Shown here: one piece after another, positions 1 to 8,596 of the stretch
Layout of the letters: each line of letters begins with the position of its first letter
How positions within the stretch are numbered: position 1 is the stretch's first letter
Assembly (NCBI GenBank): GCA_017643645.1
Contig: JAEPNB010000005.1
Location: 186,001-250,000, forward strand
From: Balneola sp.
GTDB lineage: Bacteria > Bacteroidota > Rhodothermia > Balneolales > Balneolaceae
Reading direction: 5' to 3'
Length of the DNA: 64,000 nucleotides
Made by a program: the position numbers and the translations under genes
The notes under the pieces: generated by a model
Told to the model about the DNA's origin: nothing
What the model saw: only the letters and a program-made list of their open reading frames with translations
The model's database searches: none

Positions 1-1167
1 TATCTGAATCTGAAATCATTATCCAAAGAATTGCCCAATGAATTTGAAGGCGTTTATGACGAAGAAACCTATGCCAAGTCACAGGAATATACCAAAACCC
101 AAACTCGATTCGGATTTATAACCGGTGGCTTTGATCTTGTTGTGCTTCTCTATTTCTGGTTTTCAGGTGGATTTAATTGGCTGGATGATATTGTACGAGC
201 CTGGGGTTTTGGAGAACTGGTCACCGGATTGCTTTATATCGCTGTATTGATGGTTGCCAAGTCATTGATCTCGCTTCCATTCAGTATTTATTCCACTTTT
301 GTGATTGAAGAACGATTTGGCTTCAACAAAACCACACCAAAAACCTTTGTTTTAGATCTGATTAAAGGATTAGGGCTTGGGCTATTGATCGGAATGCCTT
401 TACTTGCAGGAATTCTTGCTTTCTTTATGTACACAGGTGATCTGGCTTGGCTTTATGCATGGATTGCTATCACTCTTTTTTCTTTGGTGATGCAATATGT
501 GGCCCCAACCTGGATCATGCCCTTGTTTAATAAATTTACTCCGCTTGAAGAAGGCGAGCTACGCACAGCTATCGAAGAATACACCGATAAAGTTGACTTT
601 CCGCTACAAGGCTTATTTGTGATAGATGGTTCAAAGCGTTCAAGTAAATCCAATGCTTTCTTTACCGGATTTGGGAAAAATAAGCGTATAGCTCTGTATG
701 ACACTTTGATCGAAAATCATACCAATGACGAGTTAGTTGCTGTACTTGCTCACGAAATTGGTCATTACAAAAAGAAGCACATTATTAAAGGGATGATCAC
801 GAGTGTAGTTCAAACGGGAGTTATGCTGTTTGTGCTTTCTATTTTCTTGCAAGCCGAAGGATTATTTGATGCTTTTTATATGGATGAAATGTCTGTTTAT
901 GCCGGACTCATTTTCTTCGGAATGTTGTACGCCCCAATTGATATGATCTTGTCCGTATTTATGCAGATATCCTCAAGAAAACACGAATACGAAGCCGATG
1001 AATTTGCCGCTACCACAACCGGAAAACCTGAAGACATGATCGCTACACTGAAGAAGTTATCGAAAGACAATCTTTCTAATTTAACTCCACATCCTTTTTA
1101 TGTATTCTTGAATTATTCGCACCCTCCGGCATTACAACGTATTAAAGCAATAAGAGAAATTAAATGA
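1..1167 (+). CDS. M48 family Ste24-type CAAX prenyl endopeptidase (5' truncated by window)
   Basis: Integral-membrane zinc metalloprotease of the Ste24 family, which processes C-terminal or misfolded membrane substrates. The frame is open back to base 1. The residues before the first possible TTG start (base 31) read YLNLKSLSKELPNEF, which is also Ste24-like, so the real start lies outside the window. Visible are several hydrophobic segments, the zinc-binding HEIGH in LAHEIGHYKKKH, and the third ligand Glu in EYEADEFA near the C-terminus. The 3' end is natural and is followed by a toxin-antitoxin remnant on the same strand. Family assignment is firm; the natural substrate in this bacterium is unknown. 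Confidence 0.9.
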   Translation, partial: YLNLKSLSKELPNEFEGVYDEETYAKSQEYTKTQTRFGFITGGFDLVVLLYFWFSGGFNWLDDIVRAWGFGELVTGLLYIAVLMVAKSLISLPFSIYSTFVIEERFGFNKTTPKTFVLDLIKGLGLGLLIGMPLLAGILAFFMYTGDLAWLYAWIAITLFSLVMQYVAPTWIMPLFNKFTPLEEGELRTAIEEYTDKVDFPLQGLFVIDGSKRSSKSNAFFTGFGKNKRIALYDTLIENHTNDELVAVLAHEIGHYKKKHIIKGMITSVVQTGVMLFVLSIFLQAEGLFDAFYMDEMSVYAGLIFFGMLYAPIDMILSVFMQISSRKHEYEADEFAATTTGKPEDMIATLKKLSKDNLSNLTPHPFYVFLNYSHPPALQRIKAIREIK

Positions 1168-1206
1168 TAGTTTATTATATTATTTCAGTTAATTAAGCGA
1201 AAGATC

Positions 1207-1389
1207 ATGGTTCAAATAATAAAGAAATCAGATTCGGTAAAATCTTCAAAGAAAAGGCTAGTCAAAAAAAAGCTCACTCCAGAGAATGAATTTGATGCTA
1301 AAAAATTTTGCGGGATAATAAACTGGGATATTGACGGAACAGAATACCAGAGAGAAGCTAGAAAAGATCGTATTGAAACTGCTCGTTGA
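1207..1389 (+). CDS. Small antitoxin-like protein paired with a PIN toxin remnant
   Basis: Sixty-residue basic protein with a lysine-rich N-terminus and a C-terminal stretch (KKFCGIINWDIDG) of the kind seen in short antitoxins encoded just ahead of PIN toxins in Bacteroidota. It overlaps the start of the downstream PIN frame by about 17 bases, the usual antitoxin-toxin arrangement. I infer the antitoxin role from context and composition; there is no recognisable DNA-binding fold. Because the toxin is frameshifted, the gene may be a relic or may still neutralise related toxins elsewhere. Confidence 0.5.
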   Translation: MVQIIKKSDSVKSSKKRLVKKKLTPENEFDAKKFCGIINWDIDGTEYQREARKDRIETAR

Positions 1390-1736
1390 TACAAATATTA
1401 TTATTTATCATGCAAACGGTGATCAAACTCTTTCAAATTATTTAGACAAGAATCACATACATGTATCAGTTTTTTCAGAAATGGAACTTCTTTCATATTC
1501 TAAAATTACTGTTCAAGAAGAAAAACTTCTTAAGGAATATTTGAATGCAGTTACAATTATTGGATTTACAGATCAGCTTAAGAATAGAGCCATTGAATTA
1601 CGCCGAAAATTTAATTTAAAGTTACTTGACGCAATAATTGCAGCAACTATCTTTAGAATATGGCTATACCTTTTTCACAGCAGATGAAGACTTTAGAAAA
1701 ATAGATAATTTCGATTTTGTGTTGTATAAACGATGA
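1373..1736 (+). pseudogene. Frameshifted VapC-like PIN-domain ribonuclease toxin
   Basis: A PIN toxin starting at a TTG (1373) as MKLLVDTNIIIYH, with the first catalytic Asp in VDTN, Glu in FSEMELL and the second Asp in KLLDAIIAAT. After IIAAT (about base 1650) the frame shifts. The original frame stops at 1687, but the neighbouring frame reads LEYGYTFFTADEDFRKIDNF and runs to a TGA at 1734-1736, which is the expected PIN C-terminus including its last acidic residue. A single-base insertion or deletion near 1650 is the simplest explanation; a sequencing error or programmed slippage cannot be excluded. The restored stop overlaps the ATG of the next gene. Confidence 0.7.
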
Positions 1737-2863
1737 CTAAGAACAAAAACATAGAAACCATCGCCATTCACGGATCTCTGGATCATTCTTCGGGATCAAG
1801 GTCCGTAGTTCCTCCAATAGAAGTTTCAACAAATTTTGAACACTCTGTAGCCGGACATCAGGATGGAGATTATCTATATACAAGACACAGTAACCCAAAC
1901 CGACTGCAACTGGAAAAAGTCCTCGCAGACTTAGAAGGTGGAGAAGTTTGTGCTGCTTTTTCGTCCGGTATGGCAGCTATCGGAAGTGTATTTCAGGCAA
2001 TGGAAGAAGGCTCTCATATTATCGTTCCTGAAGATGTGTATCACGGAACCCGAAAAACGTTGAATACTTTTGGTAAGCGATGGAATCTGGAGTTTACATT
2101 CACAGATATGAGAGATCTTGAACAGGTTCAAAATAATATTCGCCCAAACACAAAACTGATCTACGCAGAAACTCCCTCCAATCCGTTAATGCACATTACC
2201 GATCTTGAAAAAGTGTGTGCTTTGGCAAAAACCATCAATGCAAAAGTTTGTGTAGATAATACCTGGCCATCTCCTTTAAACCTGAATCCAATTGAGTTTG
2301 GAGCTGATCTGGTGATGCATTCCACTACAAAATATTTAGCCGGACACAGTGATATTTTAGGTGGTGCGATCATCTCAGCAAAACAAGATGAAATGTTTAA
2401 CCGAATCCGAAATATCCAGCAAGGTCAGGGTGCTGTACCTTCTGCCCAAGATTGCTGGTTGCTATGCAGAAGTATCAGAAGTTTTCCGTATCGAATGCGA
2501 GCTCATAATGAAAATGCTCAAAAACTCGCCGAATTCCTTTCTGATCACCCTAAAGTAAAAGAAGTTTATTATCCGGGATTAGAATCGCACCAAGGTTATG
2601 AAATTGCCAGGGCACAAATGAGTGGATTTGGCGGAATGATCTCGTTTCTTTTTGATGGTACAGAACAAGAATCGCTTAAAGCAGTTGCTTCCTCCAAACT
2701 CATAACAAGAGCTACCAGCCTTGGAGGAATTGAGAGCACCTGGGAACATCGCCGGTCCAGTGAAGGTGATCAATCTCATTCGCCGGAAAACTTAATACGA
2801 TTGAGCGTTGGTTTAGAGCATCCGGATGACCTTATTGAAGATTTGATACAGGCTTTGAACTAA
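1733..2863 (+). CDS. Cys/Met metabolism PLP-dependent enzyme (cystathionine gamma-synthase/lyase-like)
   Basis: Fold-type I PLP enzyme of the Cys/Met metabolism family (cystathionine gamma-synthase, gamma-lyase, methionine gamma-lyase, O-acylhomoserine sulfhydrylase). At 376 residues it is full length. It shows the substrate-loop YTRHSNPNR near residue 50, the cofactor-stacking region around AETPSNP (146-152), Asp in VCVDNTW, and the Schiff-base lysine in HSTTKYLAGHSD (Lys200). The C-terminal SLGGIEST and LIRLSVGLEH blocks are typical. The exact reaction cannot be fixed from sequence reading. Its ATG overlaps the stop of the frameshifted PIN gene upstream, probably by chance. Confidence 0.85.
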   Translation: MTKNKNIETIAIHGSLDHSSGSRSVVPPIEVSTNFEHSVAGHQDGDYLYTRHSNPNRLQLEKVLADLEGGEVCAAFSSGMAAIGSVFQAMEEGSHIIVPEDVYHGTRKTLNTFGKRWNLEFTFTDMRDLEQVQNNIRPNTKLIYAETPSNPLMHITDLEKVCALAKTINAKVCVDNTWPSPLNLNPIEFGADLVMHSTTKYLAGHSDILGGAIISAKQDEMFNRIRNIQQGQGAVPSAQDCWLLCRSIRSFPYRMRAHNENAQKLAEFLSDHPKVKEVYYPGLESHQGYEIARAQMSGFGGMISFLFDGTEQESLKAVASSKLITRATSLGGIESTWEHRRSSEGDQSHSPENLIRLSVGLEHPDDLIEDLIQALN

Positions 2864-2882
2864 CATTCTATAAAACTTCTCT

Positions 2883-2896
2883 AAAAGCGCTTTTTT
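2883..2896 (+). terminator. Possible short hairpin terminator after the PLP enzyme
   Basis: AAAAGCGCTTTT is self-complementary and is followed by a T run and AACA, about 20 bases after the upstream stop codon. The stem is short and AT-rich, so this is only a weak intrinsic terminator candidate. Confidence 0.3.
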
Positions 2897-3007
2897 AACA
2901 ATAAAAGGAACTATCTGCATTTTGAAGTAATTAGAATAATGTAGAACTTTAAGTCCTTTGCAAAAACAGCTAAAACCGCCGTTAAGGCATCAAATTAAAA
3001 GATTTTT

Positions 3008-4795
3008 ATGGCTAAGGTAGAAGTAGTAATGCCCCAGATGGGCGAATCGGTAATGGAAGGAACAGTAATTGAGTGGAGCAAGTCTGTAGGTGATACTGTA
3101 GAAGTTGACGAAACACTGCTCGAAATTGCTACTGATAAGGTAGATAGTGAAGTTCCATCACCCGAAGCCGGCACACTTGTTGAGATCTTAGTTGAAGAAG
3201 GCGACACCATTGAAGTTGGTAAACCTATTGCCATTATCGAGACCGATGCAGACGCTGTTGGAGACACAAACTCATCTCCTGAACCAGAAGCAAAGGAAGA
3301 AACTAAAGAAGAAGAACCTGAGCCTGAAGCGGAAGAAGAAGAAAGTGCTCCTGCTGCCGAAGAATCAAACGCCGGTGGTGGAGATGATGGCGGAGAGCGT
3401 ATCGAAGTAATGATGCCTCAAATGGGAGAATCCGTTGTTGAAGCTACAGTAATTGGTTGGAATAAATCAGTTGGCGATGAAGTTGAAGAAGATGAAACAC
3501 TTTTAGAGATCTCTACAGACAAAGTAGACAGCGAAGTTCCTTCACCTGCTGCCGGAACACTTGTAGAAATTTTAGCAGAGGAAAATGACACCATCGAAGT
3601 GGGTCAACCGATTGCAATCATTTCAACCGGCAAAGGAGCGGGTTCAGGATCATCAGCTCCAAAATCCGATTCCGGCTCTTCATCAGCTAAAAAAGAAGAA
3701 AAGAAATTATCTAAAGAAGAAATTGCAGCTAAAACTCCTGATCAATTGATGCAAAATAATGGATCAAGTGATTCTTCCGGAGGATCAGAACCACAAAGGA
3801 TGGGAAGTGACGGAAGATTTTTCTCCCCACTTGTTCGCTCTATTGCTAAAGAAGAAGGAATTAGCCAGGAAGAACTGGAAAGCATTGACGGCTCTGGTCA
3901 GGGCGGAAGAGTTTCCAAAAAAGATATTCTTGGTTATGTAGAGGACAAGAAAAACGGTAAAGTTTCTGCGCCATCAGCTTCAAAAAGCTCAGCGGGATTA
4001 AGTAAACCAAGTAGTACTTCTAAGTCCAGCGACGGATCTATTTCTGCCGGCCAATTGGATATTAAGTCTCCATCTGGTGAAGTTGAGATCATCAAAATGG
4101 ACCGTATGCGTAAGATGATCGCTGAGCATATGGTGAAATCAGTTCAGACTTCTGCTCACGTAACTACTTTTGCAGAAGTAGACGTTACTAACATGGTGAA
4201 GTGGAGAAACGCGAACAAAAATGCTTTCCAAAAGAAAACAGGACATAAACTTACGTTCACTCCTCTATTTGTTGAAGCGATCATTAAAGCTATGTTGGAA
4301 TTCCCGCTTATTAACAGCTCTGTTAATGGAGATGAGATCCATGTTAAAAAGGACATTAACTTTGGTTTGGCTGTTGCTCTTGGAGAAGGCGGCGAAGGCG
4401 GATTGATCGTTCCTGTAATGAAAAAAGCACAACAAAAGAATTTAGTTGGACTGGCTGAAGCTGTAAATGAAGTTGCTACCAAAGCCAGAAGCAAAAAATT
4501 AAGTCCGGACGATCTTGTTGGAGGAACCATCACTTTAACTAACTACGGAAGTGTGGGTAATATCATGGGAACTCCGATCATCAATCAGCCACAGGTTGCC
4601 ATTATCGGTACCGGAGCGATTGAGAAGAAACCGGTAGTTTTGGAAACAGAAAACGGCGATGTAATTGCGATCAGGCAAATGATGTACCTGTCAATGAGTT
4701 ACGATCACAGAATTATTGACGGTGCACACGGCGGAGCATTCCTGAACAGAATTAAACAAATTCTTCAGGGATTTGATATGGATCGTGCGGTTTAG
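3008..4795 (+). CDS. 2-oxo acid dehydrogenase complex E2, dihydrolipoyl acyltransferase with two lipoyl domains
   Basis: E2 core of a 2-oxoglutarate, pyruvate or branched-chain 2-oxoacid dehydrogenase complex. Domain order is clear. Two lipoyl domains have lipoylated lysines in ATDKVDSEV (Lys44) and STDKVDSEV (Lys172). They are separated by an acidic, Ala/Pro/Glu-rich linker (about 85-130). A Ser/Gly-rich linker follows, then a peripheral-subunit binding domain (RFFSPLVRSIAKEEG, about 277-320), another linker and the catalytic acyltransferase domain ending with SYDHRIIDGAHGG, which holds the active-site His and Asp. Length (595) suits a two-lipoyl E2. No E1 or E3 gene is adjacent, so the substrate is not decided. 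Confidence 0.92.
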   Translation: MAKVEVVMPQMGESVMEGTVIEWSKSVGDTVEVDETLLEIATDKVDSEVPSPEAGTLVEILVEEGDTIEVGKPIAIIETDADAVGDTNSSPEPEAKEETKEEEPEPEAEEEESAPAAEESNAGGGDDGGERIEVMMPQMGESVVEATVIGWNKSVGDEVEEDETLLEISTDKVDSEVPSPAAGTLVEILAEENDTIEVGQPIAIISTGKGAGSGSSAPKSDSGSSSAKKEEKKLSKEEIAAKTPDQLMQNNGSSDSSGGSEPQRMGSDGRFFSPLVRSIAKEEGISQEELESIDGSGQGGRVSKKDILGYVEDKKNGKVSAPSASKSSAGLSKPSSTSKSSDGSISAGQLDIKSPSGEVEIIKMDRMRKMIAEHMVKSVQTSAHVTTFAEVDVTNMVKWRNANKNAFQKKTGHKLTFTPLFVEAIIKAMLEFPLINSSVNGDEIHVKKDINFGLAVALGEGGEGGLIVPVMKKAQQKNLVGLAEAVNEVATKARSKKLSPDDLVGGTITLTNYGSVGNIMGTPIINQPQVAIIGTGAIEKKPVVLETENGDVIAIRQMMYLSMSYDHRIIDGAHGGAFLNRIKQILQGFDMDRAV

Positions 4796-4888
4796 CACAC
4801 GTCAACCTGAGGATATTTACGAGGGATCTTCACCGCTTTTTAGTTGTGCAGATTCTTCGCTATCGCTCTGAGCGACCTTTAATTAAAC

Positions 4889-4914
4889 GAGACGCTTATT
4901 CGCGTCTCTTTTTA
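4889..4914 (+). terminator. Intrinsic terminator immediately before panC
   Basis: GAGACGC, TTATTC loop, GCGTCTC, then TTTTT: a perfect 7-bp GC-rich stem with a U tract. It lies after the E2 gene but ends only about 7 bases before the panC ATG, so it occupies the place where the panC leader should be. Confidence 0.8.
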
Positions 4915-4921
4915 TGTTCAA

Positions 4922-5773
4922 ATGAAAACAGCAGAATCCATACAAGAAATTCGGGAACAGGTATATCACCTGAAATCAGAAGGGAAAAAAGTAGCTTTTG
5001 TTCCTACTATGGGGGCACTCCATGATGGTCATCTTTCGCTCATCAGGATGGCGCGCAAACATGCCGAGGCGATCGTTGTTTCTATTTATGTGAACCCTGA
5101 ACAATTTGCCCCTCATGAAGATTTTGGAACATATCCGCGAACCATTGAAGCTGATCTGAAGCTTTGCAAAGAAGAAAACGTGGATGTTGTTTTTATGCCT
5201 GACACAGAAACCATGTACGGTTCAGGAAAAAAATATTTCAGTATTGATATTGAAGAGCTGAACGTTCATTTAGATGGCGGAAGTCGCCCCGGTTATTTTC
5301 AGGGAATAGCACTGGTGGTAAACAAACTTTTCAATATTGTAAATCCTAACATAGCCGTATTTGGGCAAAAGGATTATCAGCAGTTTCGCATCATTGAACA
5401 AATGGTAAAAGAGTTTAATCATCCGGTTGAACTCTTGATGGCTCCAATCGGCCGTGCAGAGGATGGTTTAGCACTGAGTAGCAGGAATGCATATTTATCA
5501 AGCGAAGAACGAACCCTTGCACCCAGCTTATACCGGGCATTGACTTACGTTGCTCAACAAATAGAGAATGGAGTGATGGAGCCGACTTTATTGATCTCGC
5601 ATCAACAAGATGAACTGGAAGCAAAGGGCTTTGAGAATGATTACCTTTCCGTGTATTCATTAGACACTTTACAACCCGTCGATAAACTTTCCACAGGAAA
5701 TAAGTACGTGTTAGCAATCGCTGCTTATTTGGGGAAAACCAGATTGATCGACAACTTAATATTGGAAATTTGA
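4922..5773 (+). CDS. panC: Pantoate--beta-alanine ligase
   Basis: Condenses pantoate with beta-alanine using ATP, the last step of pantothenate synthesis. At 283 residues it has normal family length. Diagnostic motifs are [15 protein letters not shown] (ATP-binding HxGH-type signature), [16 protein letters not shown], the pantoate-binding [30 protein letters not shown] and the [10 protein letters not shown] segment. The aspartate decarboxylase that supplies beta-alanine follows 10 bases downstream, giving a panCD operon. A strong terminator sits directly before its start codon, which is odd for an expressed gene (see findings). Confidence 0.96.
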   Translation: MKTAESIQEIREQVYHLKSEGKKVAFVPTMGALHDGHLSLIRMARKHAEAIVVSIYVNPEQFAPHEDFGTYPRTIEADLKLCKEENVDVVFMPDTETMYGSGKKYFSIDIEELNVHLDGGSRPGYFQGIALVVNKLFNIVNPNIAVFGQKDYQQFRIIEQMVKEFNHPVELLMAPIGRAEDGLALSSRNAYLSSEERTLAPSLYRALTYVAQQIENGVMEPTLLISHQQDELEAKGFENDYLSVYSLDTLQPVDKLSTGNKYVLAIAAYLGKTRLIDNLILEI

Positions 5774-5783
5774 GGTTATAAGA

Positions 5784-6203
5784 ATGCAAATAACCATGTT
5801 TAAATCGAAATTACATCAAATGGTAGTTACAGAAGCTAACCTTATGTATGAGGGAAGCATTACCATTGATCAGGACCTTTTGGACGCTGCCAACCTCCTT
5901 CCGTACGAAAAAGTACAGGTTCTTAATATCACTAATGGCTCCCGTCTGGAAACATATACTATTCCCGGAGAGCGGGGCAGTCGTATTTGCTGCATGAATG
6001 GAGCTGCAGCCCGTCTTACACAGATTAATGATAGAATTATTGTGATCAGTTATGCAGACATGACTCCTGAAGAAGCAAAATCTCATAAGCCAACCGTGGT
6101 TATTGTTGACGAAAATAACGATCCTAAAAAGATCATAGATGAGACTAAATATGCTTCGGAATATGATCTGGAATCCGGAATGCTGGATAATTCATTACAA
6201 TAG
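5784..6203 (+). CDS. panD: Aspartate 1-decarboxylase (pyruvoyl enzyme)
   Basis: Makes beta-alanine from aspartate for pantothenate synthesis. It is translated as an inactive proenzyme that self-cleaves at a Gly-Ser bond. Here the site is YEGSITID, and with the start at 5784 the pair is Gly24-Ser25, the same position as in the E. coli enzyme, which supports this start over the ATG at 5796. [18 protein letters not shown] and [11 protein letters not shown] are family blocks. The protein has an acidic C-terminal extension of about 20 residues. It forms an operon with panC. Confidence 0.96.
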   Translation: MQITMFKSKLHQMVVTEANLMYEGSITIDQDLLDAANLLPYEKVQVLNITNGSRLETYTIPGERGSRICCMNGAAARLTQINDRIIVISYADMTPEEAKSHKPTVVIVDENNDPKKIIDETKYASEYDLESGMLDNSLQ

Positions 6204-6256
6204 AAAGTGATCTTTACTCTTCAGCTCAATATTCACACATCTATCAAAGTTGATAA

Positions 6257-8494
6257 ATGAAAATCCCATTTATCAATAATGCACCAAAGGCCGAAAGTGT
6301 AATAGAGAGTTCCAAAGATGGCCTGGGAACATTTGGTGGTGTATTCACTCCATCCATTCTTACCATTCTCGGCGTAATCATGTACCTGCGTTTTGGATGG
6401 GTAGTTGGTAATGTTGGACTCTTAGGCACGCTTTTAATAGTTACACTTTCCACCGCTATTACTTTTTTGACAGCCCTTTCCATTGCTTCCATTGCTACCG
6501 ATCAGCGCGTTCGAGGCGGTGGCGCTTACTATATGATAAGTCGCTCTTTAGGAATTGAGTCAGGTGGAGCGATCGGTATTCCCCTTTATATAGCTCAGGC
6601 ATTATCTGTAGCCCTTTACACTGTTGGATTTGCGGAAAGTGTGGTTCAGGTTTTTCCGGCTCTGAATTTTAAATTAGTAGGTATTGCCACTACAATTTTA
6701 GTTACTGTTCTGGCTTTGGTTTCTGCAAAAACAGCAATTCGTGCTCAATATTTTATCATGTTCGGTATTGGGATTTCATTGCTTTCTCTCTTATTTGGCA
6801 AACCCATAGAACCAACTGAAATTGAACTTTGGGGTGCTTCCGATGCAAATTCTGAACCTTTTTGGGTAGTCTTTGCTGTGTTTTTTCCTGCTGTAACCGG
6901 GATCATGGCAGGGGTAAATATGAGTGGTGACCTGAAAGAGCCCGGGAAATCTATTCCTATGGGAACGTTCGCTGCGGTTGGAGTTGGATATCTGATTTAT
7001 ATGGGACTTCCTATCATTTTAGCTAACAGAGCAGACGCTTTAACGTTGATTGAAAATCCTTTGATCATGCGTCAGATCTCATACTGGGGGGATGCTATTT
7101 TGATCGGGGTTTGGGGAGCTACTCTATCCAGTGCACTTGGAAGTATATTAGGTGCACCCAGAGTGCTTCAGGCTTTAGCCCGCGATCGTGTTTTACCAAA
7201 ATGGATGCATTTTCTCGGACAAGGTTCCGGCGATGATGATGCCCCGAGAATGGGAACTATTGTAACTTTAGGTTTTGCTTTAGCAGCAGTTTATTTCGGG
7301 GATCTTGATCTTATTGCTCCCGTTCTTACCATGTTTTTCCTTACAACTTATGGAGTCTTAAATATTACAGCTGGAATCGAGCGTATTCTTGGAAGCCCAT
7401 CCTTCAGACCAAAATTTAAAGTGCATTGGATCTTCTCTATAGTTGGTGCAATTGGTTGTATTGCTGTGATGTTTCTGATCAATGCTACTGCCACGATTGT
7501 AGCTTTTATTTTTGTGTTAGCTATTTATTTCTGGCTGGAAAGAAGGGAGTTGGAATCTACCTGGGGTGATGTGCGTCGTGGAATCTGGATGGCTATTACC
7601 CGAGCCGGTTTACTTAGAATACGCGTAGAAGAAGATTCAAAAACATGGCGCCCAAATCCGTTGGTTCTTTCCGGGGCACCAACCAAAAGGTGGCATTTAA
7701 TAGATCTGGCTTCCTCAATAACTCACAACCGTGGCTTATTAACAGTATCAACGGTAATTACGAATGATAAGTTTTCGGTAGAACATCAAAATACTATAGA
7801 GGATAATATTCGTGAGTTTTTGGCTAAAAGAGGAATTCAGGGATTAGTAAAAGTTCTTACTGCAGACGACCCGTTTAAAGGAGGAGAGCGCTTAGTTGAA
7901 GCGTACGGACTTGGAGCGCTGGTTCCGAATACCATCATTCTTGGTGACAGCGAAAATGAAGCTATTCGAAAAGATTACTGTCAGATGATCTCAACTTTTC
8001 ATCGTCTTCAGCGAAATGTTCTTATTGTTCATGACGATAAACAGAAGGGATTTGGCAAGAAAAAGAGAATCGATATCTGGTGGGGCGGTTTGAAAGGTAA
8101 TGGTGGGTTGATGATGATTTTAGGTTACCTGCTTCAGAGTAGCAGAAGCTGGTTTGATGCAGAAGTATATCTTAAAATGGTGGTAGGCTCCGAAAAAGGC
8201 GCCGAAGATGCTCAAAAAAATCTTACCGAAATCAGCAAAAAACTTCGTACAGGAGCAAAGGCCCAGGTAATCGTTTCAAACGGAAGAACGTTTGATGAAA
8301 TTCTTCACGAGTCTTCAAAAGAAACTGATCTTATTTTTATGGGGATGGCTGAGCCTGATGAAAACTTTCTGGATTACTATGGAAATATTCAGCAACGCCT
8401 GAAAGGACTGCCTACAACTATACTCGTATTAGCTGGTGAAGAGATTTCATATGGAGAAGTTCTTTACCAGCAAGATGAATTTCAGGAAGACTGA
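6257..8494 (+). CDS. SLC12/APC-family cation-chloride-cotransporter-like permease
   Basis: Large membrane transporter of the amino acid-polyamine-organocation superfamily, closest in appearance to the Na-K-Cl cotransporter (SLC12) branch. The N-terminal GTFGGVFTPSILTILGVIMY and the following gly-rich helix (VRGGGAYYMISRSLG) are characteristic. About twelve hydrophobic segments occupy residues 20-440. A cytosolic C-terminal domain (about 450-745) includes the SLC12-like WWGGLKGNGGLMMILGYLL block and a terminal region like a universal-stress fold. The ion or solute cannot be read from sequence. It stands alone between panD and the export operon. Confidence 0.85.
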   Translation: MKIPFINNAPKAESVIESSKDGLGTFGGVFTPSILTILGVIMYLRFGWVVGNVGLLGTLLIVTLSTAITFLTALSIASIATDQRVRGGGAYYMISRSLGIESGGAIGIPLYIAQALSVALYTVGFAESVVQVFPALNFKLVGIATTILVTVLALVSAKTAIRAQYFIMFGIGISLLSLLFGKPIEPTEIELWGASDANSEPFWVVFAVFFPAVTGIMAGVNMSGDLKEPGKSIPMGTFAAVGVGYLIYMGLPIILANRADALTLIENPLIMRQISYWGDAILIGVWGATLSSALGSILGAPRVLQALARDRVLPKWMHFLGQGSGDDDAPRMGTIVTLGFALAAVYFGDLDLIAPVLTMFFLTTYGVLNITAGIERILGSPSFRPKFKVHWIFSIVGAIGCIAVMFLINATATIVAFIFVLAIYFWLERRELESTWGDVRRGIWMAITRAGLLRIRVEEDSKTWRPNPLVLSGAPTKRWHLIDLASSITHNRGLLTVSTVITNDKFSVEHQNTIEDNIREFLAKRGIQGLVKVLTADDPFKGGERLVEAYGLGALVPNTIILGDSENEAIRKDYCQMISTFHRLQRNVLIVHDDKQKGFGKKKRIDIWWGGLKGNGGLMMILGYLLQSSRSWFDAEVYLKMVVGSEKGAEDAQKNLTEISKKLRTGAKAQVIVSNGRTFDEILHESSKETDLIFMGMAEPDENFLDYYGNIQQRLKGLPTTILVLAGEEISYGEVLYQQDEFQED

Positions 8495-8596
8495 TTGATA
8501 ATACCTGTAAAAAATTCATTCTTGTAAAACTATTCTATTAGTAGGTTCGTCTAACTCTAAATTCGTATTATTAGGGGAATTCTAACATACAATATT

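Noticed and set aside
2864-3007. Riboswitch or leader RNA before the E2 gene
   Set aside because: Only a short AT-rich hairpin is seen; no recognisable conserved aptamer pattern.
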